A stretch of DNA of 41,579 nucleotides from RGEC01 sp044371405. Lineage in GTDB: Bacteria; Bacteroidota; Bacteroidia; NS11-12g; UBA955. The translations under genes were made by a program, and so were the position numbers. The stretch is from NCBI GenBank assembly GCA_044371405.1, contig JBILTS010000003.1:1-41579 (forward strand), given 5' to 3'. This document shows, in pieces, positions 6,919 to 15,849 of this stretch; the stretch's first letter is position 1; every line of letters begins with the position of its first letter. A model generated the notes under the pieces. The model was given only the letters and a program-made list of their open reading frames with translations, did not search any database and was not told the origin of the DNA.

Positions 6919-8286
6919 TTAATAATCAACTTGGGGTGAATTACCCGTGAAACGACCCTTCAAACGGCCACTGCTCATTAGGCCATCATACTTTCTCATA
7001 AGCAAATAACTGTCTATTTGCTGAAGTGTATCCAAAACAACACCCACCAAAATGAGCAAACTGGTTCCTCCAAAGAATTGACTGAACTCCTGATTTACAC
7101 CTAAATTCCCTGCAACAACCGGCAGAACAGCCACCAAAGAGATAAAAATGGCTCCAGGCAACGTGATTCTGCTGATGATATCATCAATAAAATTAGCCGT
7201 TTGCTTTCCGGGTTTGATACCTGGGATAAAACCATTGTTCCGTTTCATATCGTCTGCCATCTGCACGGGATTAAAAATAATGGCCGTATAGAAGTATGTG
7301 AAGAGAACAATGAGGGTTACCATGAGGGCATTGTGACCGAAACTATTCGGATTGGTGAGACTCATTAACCAACCTGGCACACCTCCCTGGTCATAGAAAC
7401 CGGCAATTGTTGCTGGAAGGAACAGTATAGCCTGAGCAAAAATGATGGGCATAACACCAGCTGCAAGAATTTTGATGGGCAGGTATTGTCTTACGCCACC
7501 ATACTGCCGGTTACCTACTACGCGCTTGGCGTAATTAATGGTAATTTTTCTGGTTCCTTGGGTGAGTAGTATAACGCCCAGAATGATGAGCGCCCATATC
7601 ACTAATTCAATGAGGAAAAGGATAAAACTGGCGCGCTGTCCTGCAAATGCGAATTCAGAGAATAAGGCATTGGGGAGTCGCGCAATGATACCCACCATAA
7701 TGAGTAGGGATATTCCATTACCCAGGCCACGGTCCGTGATACGTTCGCCCATCCACATGGTGAACATGGTACCTGCGGTCAACAAAATAATGTTTGTAAA
7801 AATAAACATACCCTGAGACATGGCCTCACTGTTCAAAAACAGGAGTGCACCCTGATACTGTGGATTGCCTATAAACTGGTTCAAATATCCGAATGCTTGC
7901 ACACCTGTAAAAGCGATGGTAAGTATGCGAGTGTACTGATTGATTTTCCTTCTGCCCTCTTCTCCTTCTTTTTGCAATCTCTGAAATGCAGGAATTGCTA
8001 TTGAGACCAATTGCATGAAAATGCTGGCTGAGATGTAGGGCATGATTCCTAGCGCAAAAATTGCACCCCTGTTCCAGGCACCTCCGGCAAATGTGTTGAT
8101 CAGGTCAAGAATGTTATTCTTGTTCTGATTGCTCATGTTTATTTCCAGTACTGAGCTATCAATACCAGGAAGGATAACAAAGGATCCTAAGCGATAAACA
8201 GACAGCAGCAGAAAGGTATATAAAATACGCCTTCTTAGCTCTTCAATAGACCAGATATGTTTTAGGGTTTCAATCAGCTTTTTCAT
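6919..8286 (-). CDS. secY: Preprotein translocase subunit SecY
   Basis: A 455-residue inner-membrane channel with ten predicted helices, from LLLSVYRLGSFVILPG (helix 1) to the C-terminal LILVGVVLDTLQQIDSYL (helix 10). Family signatures are visible: the plug region near NNILDLINTFAGGAWNRGAIFALGIMPYISASI, TDRGLGNGISLLI at about 185-197, and the conserved ribosome/SecA-facing loop around residues 345-365 with ADDMKRNNGFIPGIKPG. It forms the Sec translocon with SecE and SecG, moving unfolded proteins across or into the inner membrane. It is coupled to rplO by a 4-base gap, as usual in the spc operon. Confidence 0.98.
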   Translation of the reverse strand: MKKLIETLKHIWSIEELRRRILYTFLLLSVYRLGSFVILPGIDSSVLEINMSNQNKNNILDLINTFAGGAWNRGAIFALGIMPYISASIFMQLVSIAIPAFQRLQKEGEEGRRKINQYTRILTIAFTGVQAFGYLNQFIGNPQYQGALLFLNSEAMSQGMFIFTNIILLTAGTMFTMWMGERITDRGLGNGISLLIMVGIIARLPNALFSEFAFAGQRASFILFLIELVIWALIILGVILLTQGTRKITINYAKRVVGNRQYGGVRQYLPIKILAAGVMPIIFAQAILFLPATIAGFYDQGGVPGWLMSLTNPNSFGHNALMVTLIVLFTYFYTAIIFNPVQMADDMKRNNGFIPGIKPGKQTANFIDDIISRITLPGAIFISLVAVLPVVAGNLGVNQEFSQFFGGTSLLILVGVVLDTLQQIDSYLLMRKYDGLMSSGRLKGRFTGNSPQVDY

Positions 8287-8290
8287 GGTA

Positions 8291-8740
8291 TCAACCTATC
8301 AGGTGAGCAGAGCCACCGGCTTTTTCTATTGCAGATTTGGCGGTTTCACTGAATTTGTGGGCATGTACCTCAACGCCGGCTTTAATTTCACCACGGCCGA
8401 GAACTTTTACTAATTCTGTTTTGCCTACCAAGTGTTTTTTTACAAGCAGCTCGTGATCTATTTTATTAACCTTCAGCGAATCGGCAAGACCTTGAAGAAC
8501 ATCAAGATTAATTGCTGCATATTCAACACGGTTGATATTTTTAAATCCGCCCTTGGGAATACGGCGCTGTAAGGGCATTTGACCACCCTCAAAACCGATT
8601 TTTCTTGAGTAACCGGTACGTGATTGTGCTCCCTTATGACCTTTGGTAGAAGTTCCGCCTCTGCCGGATCCCTCACCGCGACCAATACGTTTTCTATTTT
8701 TGGTAGAACCTGCAGCAGGTTTTAAATTACTTAAATTCAT
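8291..8740 (-). CDS. rplO: 50S ribosomal protein L15
   Basis: A 149-residue L15 with the long basic, glycine-rich N-terminal arm (KNRKRIGRGEGSGRGGTSTKGHKGAQSR) that threads into 23S rRNA, then the family motif FEGGQMPLQRRIPKGGFKN at about 50-68 and the globular C-terminal domain. A late assembly protein of the 50S subunit. One base separates it from rpmD. Confidence 0.98.
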   Translation of the reverse strand: MNLSNLKPAAGSTKNRKRIGRGEGSGRGGTSTKGHKGAQSRTGYSRKIGFEGGQMPLQRRIPKGGFKNINRVEYAAINLDVLQGLADSLKVNKIDHELLVKKHLVGKTELVKVLGRGEIKAGVEVHAHKFSETAKSAIEKAGGSAHLIG

Positions 8741-8741
8741 G

Positions 8742-8924
8742 TTACTTGGTATTTTCTACTTTGATAAGGTGATTTACAGTGTTGATCATACCCTGAATTT
8801 GATTGTTCAGTTCTACAACAGCACTTGCATTAATTTTACGGAGACCTAAAGCACGCAGCGTAGCTTTTTGGTTTTTAGGGTAACCTATACCACTTTTAAC
8901 CAGTGTTATTTTTACTTTTCCCAT
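8742..8924 (-). CDS. rpmD: 50S ribosomal protein L30
   Basis: A 60-residue L30, the short bacterial form, reading GKVKITLVKSGIGYPKNQ and then ATLRALGLRKINASAVVE. The family pattern of a conserved G..K.Q..TL..LGL is intact. It binds 23S rRNA near the 5S region. Four bases separate it from rpsE. Confidence 0.97.
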   Translation of the reverse strand: MGKVKITLVKSGIGYPKNQKATLRALGLRKINASAVVELNNQIQGMINTVNHLIKVENTK

Positions 8925-8928
8925 GATC

Positions 8929-9447
8929 CTATCCGTTAAATACTTTTTTAAGGTTAATGTTTCTCATTTTAGCTACTGCATAAGGATCTCTCATGGTGGT
9001 GAGTGCATCGAAAGTTGCTTTTACCACGTTATGAGGGTTGGATGATCCTTTGGATTTAGCCAACACATCGGTTACACCGGCACTTTCCAAAACGGCACGC
9101 ATAGCACCTCCGGCGATTACACCGGTACCATGAGCAGCTGGTTTAAGAAATACGCGGCCTCCACCAAATTTTCCGGATTGTTCGTGAGGAACAGTTCCGT
9201 TAATTACAGGAACTTTGATAAGATTTTTCTTAGCATCTTCAATTCCTTTATTTACGGCATCCATTACCTCATTGGAGCGACCCAGGCCATGCCCTACCAC
9301 ACCATTTCCATCTCCAACTACTACGAGGGCACTGAAGCTGAAGGTACGACCACCCTTGGTTACTTTAGCAACACGATTGATGGAGACCACCTTTTCGGTG
9401 AGCGTCAACTCTCCGGGTCTCACACGCTTATTTATATTTTCAGACAT
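8929..9447 (-). CDS. rpsE: 30S ribosomal protein S5
   Basis: A 172-residue S5. The N-terminal double-stranded-RNA-binding-like domain (about 17-80) reads LTEKVVSINRVAKVTKGGRTFSF and VVVGDGNGVVGHGLGRSNEV. The C-terminal domain has GGGRVFLKPAAHGTGVIAGG and ends with an ordinary tail. S5 lines the mRNA entry channel with S3 and S4 and influences accuracy. Standard place in the spc operon. Confidence 0.98.
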   Translation of the reverse strand: MSENINKRVRPGELTLTEKVVSINRVAKVTKGGRTFSFSALVVVGDGNGVVGHGLGRSNEVMDAVNKGIEDAKKNLIKVPVINGTVPHEQSGKFGGGRVFLKPAAHGTGVIAGGAMRAVLESAGVTDVLAKSKGSSNPHNVVKATFDALTTMRDPYAVAKMRNINLKKVFNG

Positions 9448-9467
9448 TTGAATGACTACTTAAATGA

Positions 9468-9824
9468 TTAAAATTCCAAACCTCCTTCACGGGCAGCGTC
9501 TGCCAAGCTTTTAACTCGACCATGATACAAATAGCCACCACGATCAAATACAACAGATTTGATACCTGCAGCCATGGCTTTCTCAGCCAATTTTTTACCT
9601 ACCAATGCAGATTTGGCTACTTTGTTATCTTTAACATCCTTGATTCCATCTTCTGAAGATGAAGCAGCACACAGGGTAACACCCTTGCTGTCATCAATAA
9701 TCTGGGCATAGATATCTTTATTGCTGCGGTAAACACTCAGGCGAGGCCTGGCAGTGGTGCCACTAATACGACCGCGGATGCGGCTGCGAATTTTATTTCT
9801 TCTTTGTACTACTGATTTTGACAT
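9468..9824 (-). CDS. rplR: 50S ribosomal protein L18
   Basis: A 118-residue L18, a 5S rRNA-binding protein of the central protuberance. It has the basic N-terminal tail (RRNKIRSRIRGRISGT), the conserved RPRLSVYRSNKDIYAQIID, and the C-terminal FDRGGYLYHGRVKSLADAAREGGLEF. Length matches the family. Confidence 0.98.
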   Translation of the reverse strand: MSKSVVQRRNKIRSRIRGRISGTTARPRLSVYRSNKDIYAQIIDDSKGVTLCAASSSEDGIKDVKDNKVAKSALVGKKLAEKAMAAGIKSVVFDRGGYLYHGRVKSLADAAREGGLEF

Positions 9825-9836
9825 AACTCGTTACAA

Positions 9837-10388
9837 TTATTTAGATGCTGACTTACCCGCTTTCTTTCTCAATACCTCACCGGCAAATTTGATACCTTTA
9901 CCTTTATACGGCTCGGGCTTGCGGAATGAGCGAATTTTAGCAGCAATCTGTCCCAGAAGTTGTTTATCGGCACACTCCATAGTAATGGAAGGATTTTGAC
10001 CCTTCAAAGTCTCTGTGGTAACTTTTATTTCTTTGGGAATCTCCAACATTATGCGGTGAGAATAACCAAGGGTAAAATCTACCAGATTGCCTTGATTGGA
10101 TACTTTGTAACCAACGCCGACTAATTCCTGCTTAACTGAGTGCCCTTGGCTAACACCAACAACCATGTTATAAATCAAAGCACGGTACAAACCATGCAAT
10201 GCTTTATGTTGTTTGCTGTCGCTTGGGCGATTGACTGTCAGCACTCCATCGGTTATCTCTGTGGTGATATCGGTTCCGATGTATTGCGACACTTCTCCTT
10301 TTGGACCCTTGGCAGTGACATTACCGTTATCATTGGTAACAGTAACGCCTGCCGGGATTGTGATGGGTGCTTTTCCTACGCGTGACAT
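9837..10388 (-). CDS. rplF: 50S ribosomal protein L6
   Basis: A 183-residue L6 made of the two related L6 folds: MSRVGKAPITIPAGVTV with a GPKG motif in the first half, and the C-terminal RSFRKPEPYKGKGIKFAGE, the most conserved segment, which contacts the sarcin-ricin loop region near the GTPase centre. It lies between rpsH and rplR with small gaps. Confidence 0.98.
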   Translation of the reverse strand: MSRVGKAPITIPAGVTVTNDNGNVTAKGPKGEVSQYIGTDITTEITDGVLTVNRPSDSKQHKALHGLYRALIYNMVVGVSQGHSVKQELVGVGYKVSNQGNLVDFTLGYSHRIMLEIPKEIKVTTETLKGQNPSITMECADKQLLGQIAAKIRSFRKPEPYKGKGIKFAGEVLRKKAGKSASK

Positions 10389-10410
10389 TTTATTTTTACT
10401 TTATTAATTA

Positions 10411-10809
10411 TCAAGATACATAACACAAAACTTCACCGCCAACATTTTGAGTGCGGGCTTCTTTGTCGGTCATCACACCTTTTGAAGTTGTCAGTATGGC
10501 TACACCAAGTCCATTGAGTACGCGGGGCATACTTTCAACATTGGCATAACGGCGAAGACCCGGTGTACTGATTCTTGACAAGCTGCGAATTGCGCTTGCT
10601 TTTGTTACTGGATCATATTTCAAGGCAATTTTAATAACGCCCTGTTTGTTTGCTGAATCTTCAAATTTGTACTTTAGGATATAACCTTTTTCATACAATA
10701 CTCGGGTGATTTCCTTTTTAAGGTTGCTGGCTGGTATTTCCACAATTCTGTGCTTCGCCTTCATTGCGTTCCGCAACCGGGTCAGAAAATCTGATATAGG
10801 ATCGGTCAT
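10411..10809 (-). CDS. rpsH: 30S ribosomal protein S8
   Basis: A 132-residue S8 with the N-terminal MTDPISDFLTRLRNAMKAKH and the C-terminal signature STSKGVMTDKEARTQNVGGE. It is a primary binder of 16S rRNA helix 21. In E. coli S8 represses the spc operon by binding a mimic of its rRNA site on the mRNA; I did not find a convincing mimic here by eye. Confidence 0.98.
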   Translation of the reverse strand: MTDPISDFLTRLRNAMKAKHRIVEIPASNLKKEITRVLYEKGYILKYKFEDSANKQGVIKIALKYDPVTKASAIRSLSRISTPGLRRYANVESMPRVLNGLGVAILTTSKGVMTDKEARTQNVGGEVLCYVS

Positions 10810-10828
10810 TTTATTTACTTATTATTAA

Positions 10829-11098
10829 TTACCAACTTGATTTTGTTACACCTGGAATTTTTCCGTCGCTAGCTAGCAATCTGAACTGGTTACGACAAAT
10901 GCCAAAAGTACGAATGTAACCTCTTGGACGACCGGTCAGTTTGCATCTGTTGCGCAAGCGAACAGGTGATGCATTTCTTGGAATACGCTGCAGTGCCTCG
11001 TAATTTCCTTCTGCTTTTAAAGTGGCGCGTTTTTCAGCATAGCGTGCAACCAGTGCCTCACGTTTACGCTGTCTTGCCTTTATGGATTCTTTTGCCAT
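10829..11098 (-). CDS. rpsN: 30S ribosomal protein S14, zinc-free type
   Basis: An 89-residue S14 of the long, C-minus type: the two CxxC pairs of the short zinc form are missing, with isolated Cys in RNRCKLTGRPRG and FGICRN. It begins MAKESIKARQRKREALVARYAEKR and ends GVTKSSW. S14 joins the 30S head late in assembly. With the single-Cys L36 and Cys-poor S4 in the same cluster, several ribosomal proteins here avoid zinc. Confidence 0.98.
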   Translation of the reverse strand: MAKESIKARQRKREALVARYAEKRATLKAEGNYEALQRIPRNASPVRLRNRCKLTGRPRGYIRTFGICRNQFRLLASDGKIPGVTKSSW

Positions 11099-11103
11099 TT
11101 GTA

Positions 11104-11655
11104 TTATTTACTTTTAAAGGGAAAGCCCAACAACTTTAACAATTCCAAACATTCTTCGTCTGTTTTTGCTGTAGTAACGATGGTAATGTCCATCCCGGTA
11201 ATACGGTTTACCTTATCAATATCTATTTCAGGAAATATTATCTGTTCTGTGATGCCCATGTTGAAATTGCCACGGCCATCAAAACCTTTTACATTCAATC
11301 CCTGAAAGTCGCGAACACGAGGAAGTGCGATACTGATGAGGCGATGAATAAAATCATACATGGCCTCTTTGCGAAGGGTTACTCTTGCACCGATCGGCAT
11401 ATTTTCTCTCAATTTAAAGTTTGAGATGGCCTTACGGGAAAAAGTAGCCTGTGCTTTCTGACCTGAAATTTTAGTCATTTCTTCAACAGCGGCATCCACC
11501 AATTTCTTATCATTAACTGCAGCACCCACGCCCTGATTTAAGCTTACTTTTACCAGTCGGGGCATTTCCATTACATTTTTGTATCCGAATTTCTCTCTGA
11601 GAGCCGGTACAACTATTTCTTCGTAGCGGGTTTGCAGAAGTGGTTTATAACTCAT
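11104..11655 (-). CDS. rplE: 50S ribosomal protein L5
   Basis: A 183-residue L5 that binds 5S rRNA and bridges to the 30S head and P-site tRNA. Signatures include MPRLVKVSLNQGVG, LRENMPIGARVTLR and the C-terminal FNMGITEQIIFPEID followed by GMDITIVTTAKTDEE. Length and motifs are ordinary. It is followed by rpsN after 5 bases. Confidence 0.98.
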   Translation of the reverse strand: MSYKPLLQTRYEEIVVPALREKFGYKNVMEMPRLVKVSLNQGVGAAVNDKKLVDAAVEEMTKISGQKAQATFSRKAISNFKLRENMPIGARVTLRKEAMYDFIHRLISIALPRVRDFQGLNVKGFDGRGNFNMGITEQIIFPEIDIDKVNRITGMDITIVTTAKTDEECLELLKLLGFPFKSK

Positions 11656-11666
11656 CTTTCTAATTC

Positions 11667-11993
11667 TTATTTAATAAATTCTCCGGTTTTGCGGGCAACT
11701 CTTTGAAGTTTTCCCTGTTCATTCACTTTTCTACTGATACGTGTTGGTTTTCCACCTACAACCACCATCAGATTAGAAATATGGATAGGGGCTTCTACCT
11801 TATCGATTTTACCACTGGTATTCTGTGCGGTTGGCTTGCGGTGTTTGGTTACGATATTCAAACCTTCAACCAACGCGCGGTTATCGGCAACGAGCACTTT
11901 GAGTACTTTTCCGGTTTTCCCTTTGTCATCTCCGGAAATAACCTTTACGGTATCTCCTTTTTTGATATGCAATTTAACTTTTGACACTTTCAA
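11667..11993 (-). CDS. rplX: 50S ribosomal protein L24
   Basis: A 108-residue L24 with a KOW motif near the N-terminus (HIKKGDTVKVISGDDKGKTG), then EGLNIVTKHRKPTAQN and HISNLMVV. L24 initiates 50S assembly and lies at the exit of the nascent-chain tunnel. Lies between rplN and rplE with the standard order. Confidence 0.98.
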   Translation of the reverse strand: MKVSKVKLHIKKGDTVKVISGDDKGKTGKVLKVLVADNRALVEGLNIVTKHRKPTAQNTSGKIDKVEAPIHISNLMVVVGGKPTRISRKVNEQGKLQRVARKTGEFIK

Positions 11994-11999
11994 TATTGA

Positions 12000-12368
12000 T
12001 TAAAGCACTTCAGGTGCAAGTGAAACAATTTTCATGAACTGCTTGTCGCGAAGCTCTCTGGCCACAGGTCCGAAAATACGGGTACCTCTGGGTTCATCAG
12101 ATGCATTTAACAGCACACAACTGTTCTCGTCGAAACGAATGTAGGATCCATCAGGACGGCGAACTTCTTTCTTAACGCGAACAACCACGGCCTTGGAAAC
12201 AGCTCCTTTTTTCATACCTCCACCTGGCATAGCGTCTTTTACGCTTACCACGATTTTATCGCCTACTGAGGCATAACGACGGCCTGAGCCACCTAGCACA
12301 CGAATACAAAGCACTTCGCGTGCACCGCTGTTATCAGCTACTTTTAATCTTGATTCCTGTTGTACCAT
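12000..12368 (-). CDS. rplN: 50S ribosomal protein L14
   Basis: A 122-residue L14 with MVQQESRLKVADNSGAREV, a glycine-rich PGGGMKKGAVSKAVVVRVKK, and GTRIFGPVARELR near the end. It forms an intersubunit bridge with 16S rRNA and is a docking site for RsfS, the silencing factor. Family length (122) is exact. One base separates it from rpsQ. Confidence 0.98.
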   Translation of the reverse strand: MVQQESRLKVADNSGAREVLCIRVLGGSGRRYASVGDKIVVSVKDAMPGGGMKKGAVSKAVVVRVKKEVRRPDGSYIRFDENSCVLLNASDEPRGTRIFGPVARELRDKQFMKIVSLAPEVL

Positions 12369-12369
12369 C

Positions 12370-12630
12370 TTATTTAGCTTTTTCTACTACTTCGACCAAT
12401 CTCCAACGTTTGGTTTTGCTCAAAGGACGTGTTTCCATGATGCGAACGATATCGTTTTCACCACATTGGTTAGTTTCATCATGAGCGGTGTATTTCTTGG
12501 TCTTCTTGAAATACTTGCCATATTTGGGGTGTTTCACGTTACGAACAACCGCTACCACAATGGTCTTATCCATCTTAGTACTGGTTACCGTGCCGGTAAT
12601 TTCTTTCCGTGAATTCCTTGCTGTTTCCAT
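12370..12630 (-). CDS. rpsQ: 30S ribosomal protein S17
   Basis: An 86-residue OB-fold S17, a primary binder at the base of the 30S body. It carries GTVTSTKMDKTIVVAVVR, HPKYGKYFKKTKKYTAHDE and the C-terminal RPLSKTKRWRLVEVVEKAK. Its ATG shares one base with the rpmC stop, so the two are translationally coupled. Confidence 0.98.
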   Translation of the reverse strand: METARNSRKEITGTVTSTKMDKTIVVAVVRNVKHPKYGKYFKKTKKYTAHDETNQCGENDIVRIMETRPLSKTKRWRLVEVVEKAK

Positions 12631-12866
12631 TAGTTATTCTCTCCGTTATTCTTTTTCATATAAGCAGCCAACTCTAACTGAATGCGACGACTGTTCAATT
12701 CTGTAAGCATTCTTGCAATGTTCTTACGGGTAATTGAAAGTTTGTGTGGCTGTTCAATTTGAGAAACTGTATTCTGGAACTTCATCTTTTGGTAACGCAT
12801 ACGTTCTTCTTTGTATGCGGTTACAAGTTCCTTATTTGACATTCCTTTAATTTCTTCGTTTTTCAT
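12630..12866 (-). CDS. rpmC: 50S ribosomal protein L29
   Basis: A 78-residue L29, a two-helix coiled hairpin at the tunnel exit near the SRP and trigger-factor site. It shows EIKGMSNKELVTAYKEER in the first helix and the typical HKLSITRKNIARMLTELNSR in the second. Slightly longer than E. coli L29 because of a polar C-terminal end. Confidence 0.95.
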   Translation of the reverse strand: MKNEEIKGMSNKELVTAYKEERMRYQKMKFQNTVSQIEQPHKLSITRKNIARMLTELNSRRIQLELAAYMKKNNGENN

Positions 12867-12868
12867 AA

Positions 12869-13294
12869 TTATGCCTCCTCAGCAAAATCAGGGCGTACAA
12901 CAAATTTTGTAGTCACAGGGAGTTTCTGGGCTGCAAGGCGCATGCCTTCTTTTGCAGTTTCCAACGGCACTCCACCTACCTCAAACATAATGGTTCCGGG
13001 TTTAACGGTGGCTACCCAATATTCGGGTGCACCTTTACCCTTACCCATACGCACCTCTGCGGGCTTTTTGGTTACAGGTTTATCAGGGAATATTCTAATC
13101 CACACCTGACCTTCACGCTTGAGATAACGGGTCAATGCAATACGTGCTGCTTCAATCTGGCGGGCTGTGATCCAATGAGGTTCAAGACTTTTCAATCCGA
13201 AGCTGCCGAAGTCAACTCGGTGACCACGGGTAGCAACGCCTTTCACACGGCCTTTCTGCTGTTTCCTGTATCGGGTTCTTTTTGGGCTTAGCAT
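12869..13294 (-). CDS. rplP: 50S ribosomal protein L16
   Basis: A 141-residue L16 beginning MLSPKRTRYRKQQKGRVKG, with FGLKSLEPHWITARQIEAAR and IFPDKPVTKKPAEVRMGKGKG, then MFEVGGVP. It lies near the A-site tRNA elbow and is needed for peptidyl-transferase activity. Only two bases separate it from rpmC. Confidence 0.98.
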   Translation of the reverse strand: MLSPKRTRYRKQQKGRVKGVATRGHRVDFGSFGLKSLEPHWITARQIEAARIALTRYLKREGQVWIRIFPDKPVTKKPAEVRMGKGKGAPEYWVATVKPGTIMFEVGGVPLETAKEGMRLAAQKLPVTTKFVVRPDFAEEA

Positions 13295-13315
13295 TTTTTA
13301 CTCTTTTAATCTTAA

Positions 13316-14071
13316 TTATTTACGCTTACGGCGATCTCCACCACCTCCAGGGCGAGGTCCTCTGTCACGATCCCTGCCTCTGTCATCACGGCCTCTTGCG
13401 CCATCGCGCTTTCTTTCTGTATCCAACTGTGGTGCCAAATCAACTTTACCATAGATTTCACCACGGCAAAGCCAAACTTTGATTCCTATTTTACCATATA
13501 CAGTTTGTGCTTCAACAATGGCGTAATCGATATTACTTCTCAGCGTGTGCAAAGGTGTACGACCATCTTTATACATTTCTGAACGGGCTATTTCGCCACC
13601 ATTCAGACGTCCGCTGATTCTAACCTTAATGCCCTCTGCACCCATTTTCATGCTGCTTTGGATTGCATTTTTTACGGCACGTTTGTATGAAAAACGATTC
13701 TCAATTTGCTGGGCAATATTCTCACCTACAAGTTGAGCATCAAGTTCAGGCCTTTTAATTTCATTGATATTGATTTGTACATCCTTGCCGGTAATCTTGC
13801 GAATTTCCTCACGGATGGTATCAACTTCTTGACCACCCCGGCCGATAACGATGCCTGGGCGTGAAGTATGAATTGTAATGGTGATACGCTTAAGAGTGCG
13901 TTCAATTACCACTTTGGCTATACCTCCCTTGGGTATGCGAACACGCAGATATTTACGTATTTTTTCGTCTTCTACCAGTTTATCACCGTAGTCTTTTCCT
14001 CCGTACCAGTTGGAGTCCCATCCACGGATGATACCCAGACGCAGTCCTATTGGGTTTACCTTTTGTCCCAT
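13316..14071 (-). CDS. rpsC: 30S ribosomal protein S3 with RG/DR-rich tail
   Basis: A 251-residue S3. The N-terminal half contains the KH2 RNA-binding domain with its GxxG loop in IVIGRGGQEVD (about 74-84); the C-terminal half has SGRLNGGEIARSE and WLCRGEIYGKVDL. S3 lines the mRNA entry channel and contributes helicase activity with S4 and S5. Compared with the 233-residue E. coli protein, the end is extended by a low-complexity tail (about 218-251) built of Arg, Asp and Gly, ending DRRKRK. Such basic tails occur in some Bacteroidota S3 proteins; their role is not established. Confidence 0.97.
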   Translation of the reverse strand: MGQKVNPIGLRLGIIRGWDSNWYGGKDYGDKLVEDEKIRKYLRVRIPKGGIAKVVIERTLKRITITIHTSRPGIVIGRGGQEVDTIREEIRKITGKDVQININEIKRPELDAQLVGENIAQQIENRFSYKRAVKNAIQSSMKMGAEGIKVRISGRLNGGEIARSEMYKDGRTPLHTLRSNIDYAIVEAQTVYGKIGIKVWLCRGEIYGKVDLAPQLDTERKRDGARGRDDRGRDRDRGPRPGGGGDRRKRK

Positions 14072-14072
14072 A

Positions 14073-14438
14073 TTAGTTATTTACCTCGCTTTTCGTTACA
14101 GTATCAATTACAATAGTTACATGGTTACTGCGCTTGCGCTGTCTGTAACCCCTACCTTGTGGCGCTGTGCGCAGACGCTTCATGGTAACACCACCGTCAA
14201 CCAGAATTGATTTTACATACAAATCGCTATCTTCTATGCGTTCACCTGAATTGATTTGGCTCCAGTTCGCAACACCACTTCGAATGAGTTTGCTCAAAAA
14301 CAAAGCATAGCCGGGTTTTTGATTCCATTGAAGGATGTTGAGAGCACGTTCTACTTTCTGACCACGAACCAAATCTGCCACCATTCGCATTTTACGGGGT
14401 GATAGCGGGCAGTTTCTCAAAATTGCTTTAGCTTCCAT
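14073..14438 (-). CDS. rplV: 50S ribosomal protein L22
   Basis: A 121-residue L22 whose beta-hairpin helps form the tunnel constriction. It starts MEAKAILRNCPLSPRKMRMVADLVRG and has the hairpin sequence with RLRTAPQGRGYRQRKR, where macrolide-resistance changes occur in other bacteria. One base separates it from rpsC. Confidence 0.98.
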   Translation of the reverse strand: MEAKAILRNCPLSPRKMRMVADLVRGQKVERALNILQWNQKPGYALFLSKLIRSGVANWSQINSGERIEDSDLYVKSILVDGGVTMKRLRTAPQGRGYRQRKRSNHVTIVIDTVTKSEVNN

Positions 14439-14454
14439 TTTGTTTCTACCTTAA

Positions 14455-14712
14455 TTATTTGCTGTGACCTTTGAAAGTGCGGGTTGGTGCGAACTCACCC
14501 AGCTTGTGACCTACCATATTCTCGGTTACATATACCGGAATAAATTTATTTCCATTGTGCACAGCAAAAGTGTGTCCCACAAAATCGGGAAGTATCATGC
14601 TGCGGCGCGACCAAGTTTTAACAACTGATTTCTTGCTACCCTCGTTCAGAACGGTAACCTTGCGCATCAACTTATAATCTACAAAGGGTCCTTTTTTTAC
14701 TGACCTTGCCAT
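14455..14712 (-). CDS. rpsS: 30S ribosomal protein S19
   Basis: An 85-residue S19 of the 30S head, beginning MARSVKKGPFVDYKL and carrying KTWSRRSMILPDFVGHTFAVHNG followed by ENMVGHKLGEFAPTRTF. It pairs with S13 and makes bridges to the 50S subunit. Length and motifs are standard. Confidence 0.98.
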   Translation of the reverse strand: MARSVKKGPFVDYKLMRKVTVLNEGSKKSVVKTWSRRSMILPDFVGHTFAVHNGNKFIPVYVTENMVGHKLGEFAPTRTFKGHSK

Positions 14713-14725
14713 TTTCTTTTAATTA

Positions 14726-15562
<837 letters not shown>

Positions 15563-15564
15563 GA

Positions 15565-15849
15565 TCAGATGTTTTCGTAAAAGTCAATGTTGAAACCTTC
15601 TTTTAACGTCACGATGGCCTTTTTATACCCGTTGGTATAACCGGAGATCTGGCCTGTGCGTCTGTTGCGACGCATTTTCCCCCTTGCAATCATTGTGTTT
15701 ACTGATGCCACTTCCACACCATAGAAATCTTCGATGGCCTTTTTGATTTCGTCTTTGGTAGATTTTTTATCTACAACGAAACCATATTGACCACGCTTAT
15801 CCATGATAGCGGTCATTTTTTCAGTAATCAACGGCTTCTTGAGTATCAT
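15565..15849 (-). CDS. rplW: 50S ribosomal protein L23
   Basis: A 94-residue L23 at the nascent-chain exit, docking site for trigger factor and SRP. It has the N-terminal ILKKPLITEKMT, the conserved YGFVVDKKSTKDEIKKAIE and NTMIARGKMRRNRR. Its start overlaps the rplD stop by four bases. Confidence 0.98.
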   Translation of the reverse strand: MILKKPLITEKMTAIMDKRGQYGFVVDKKSTKDEIKKAIEDFYGVEVASVNTMIARGKMRRNRRTGQISGYTNGYKKAIVTLKEGFNIDFYENI

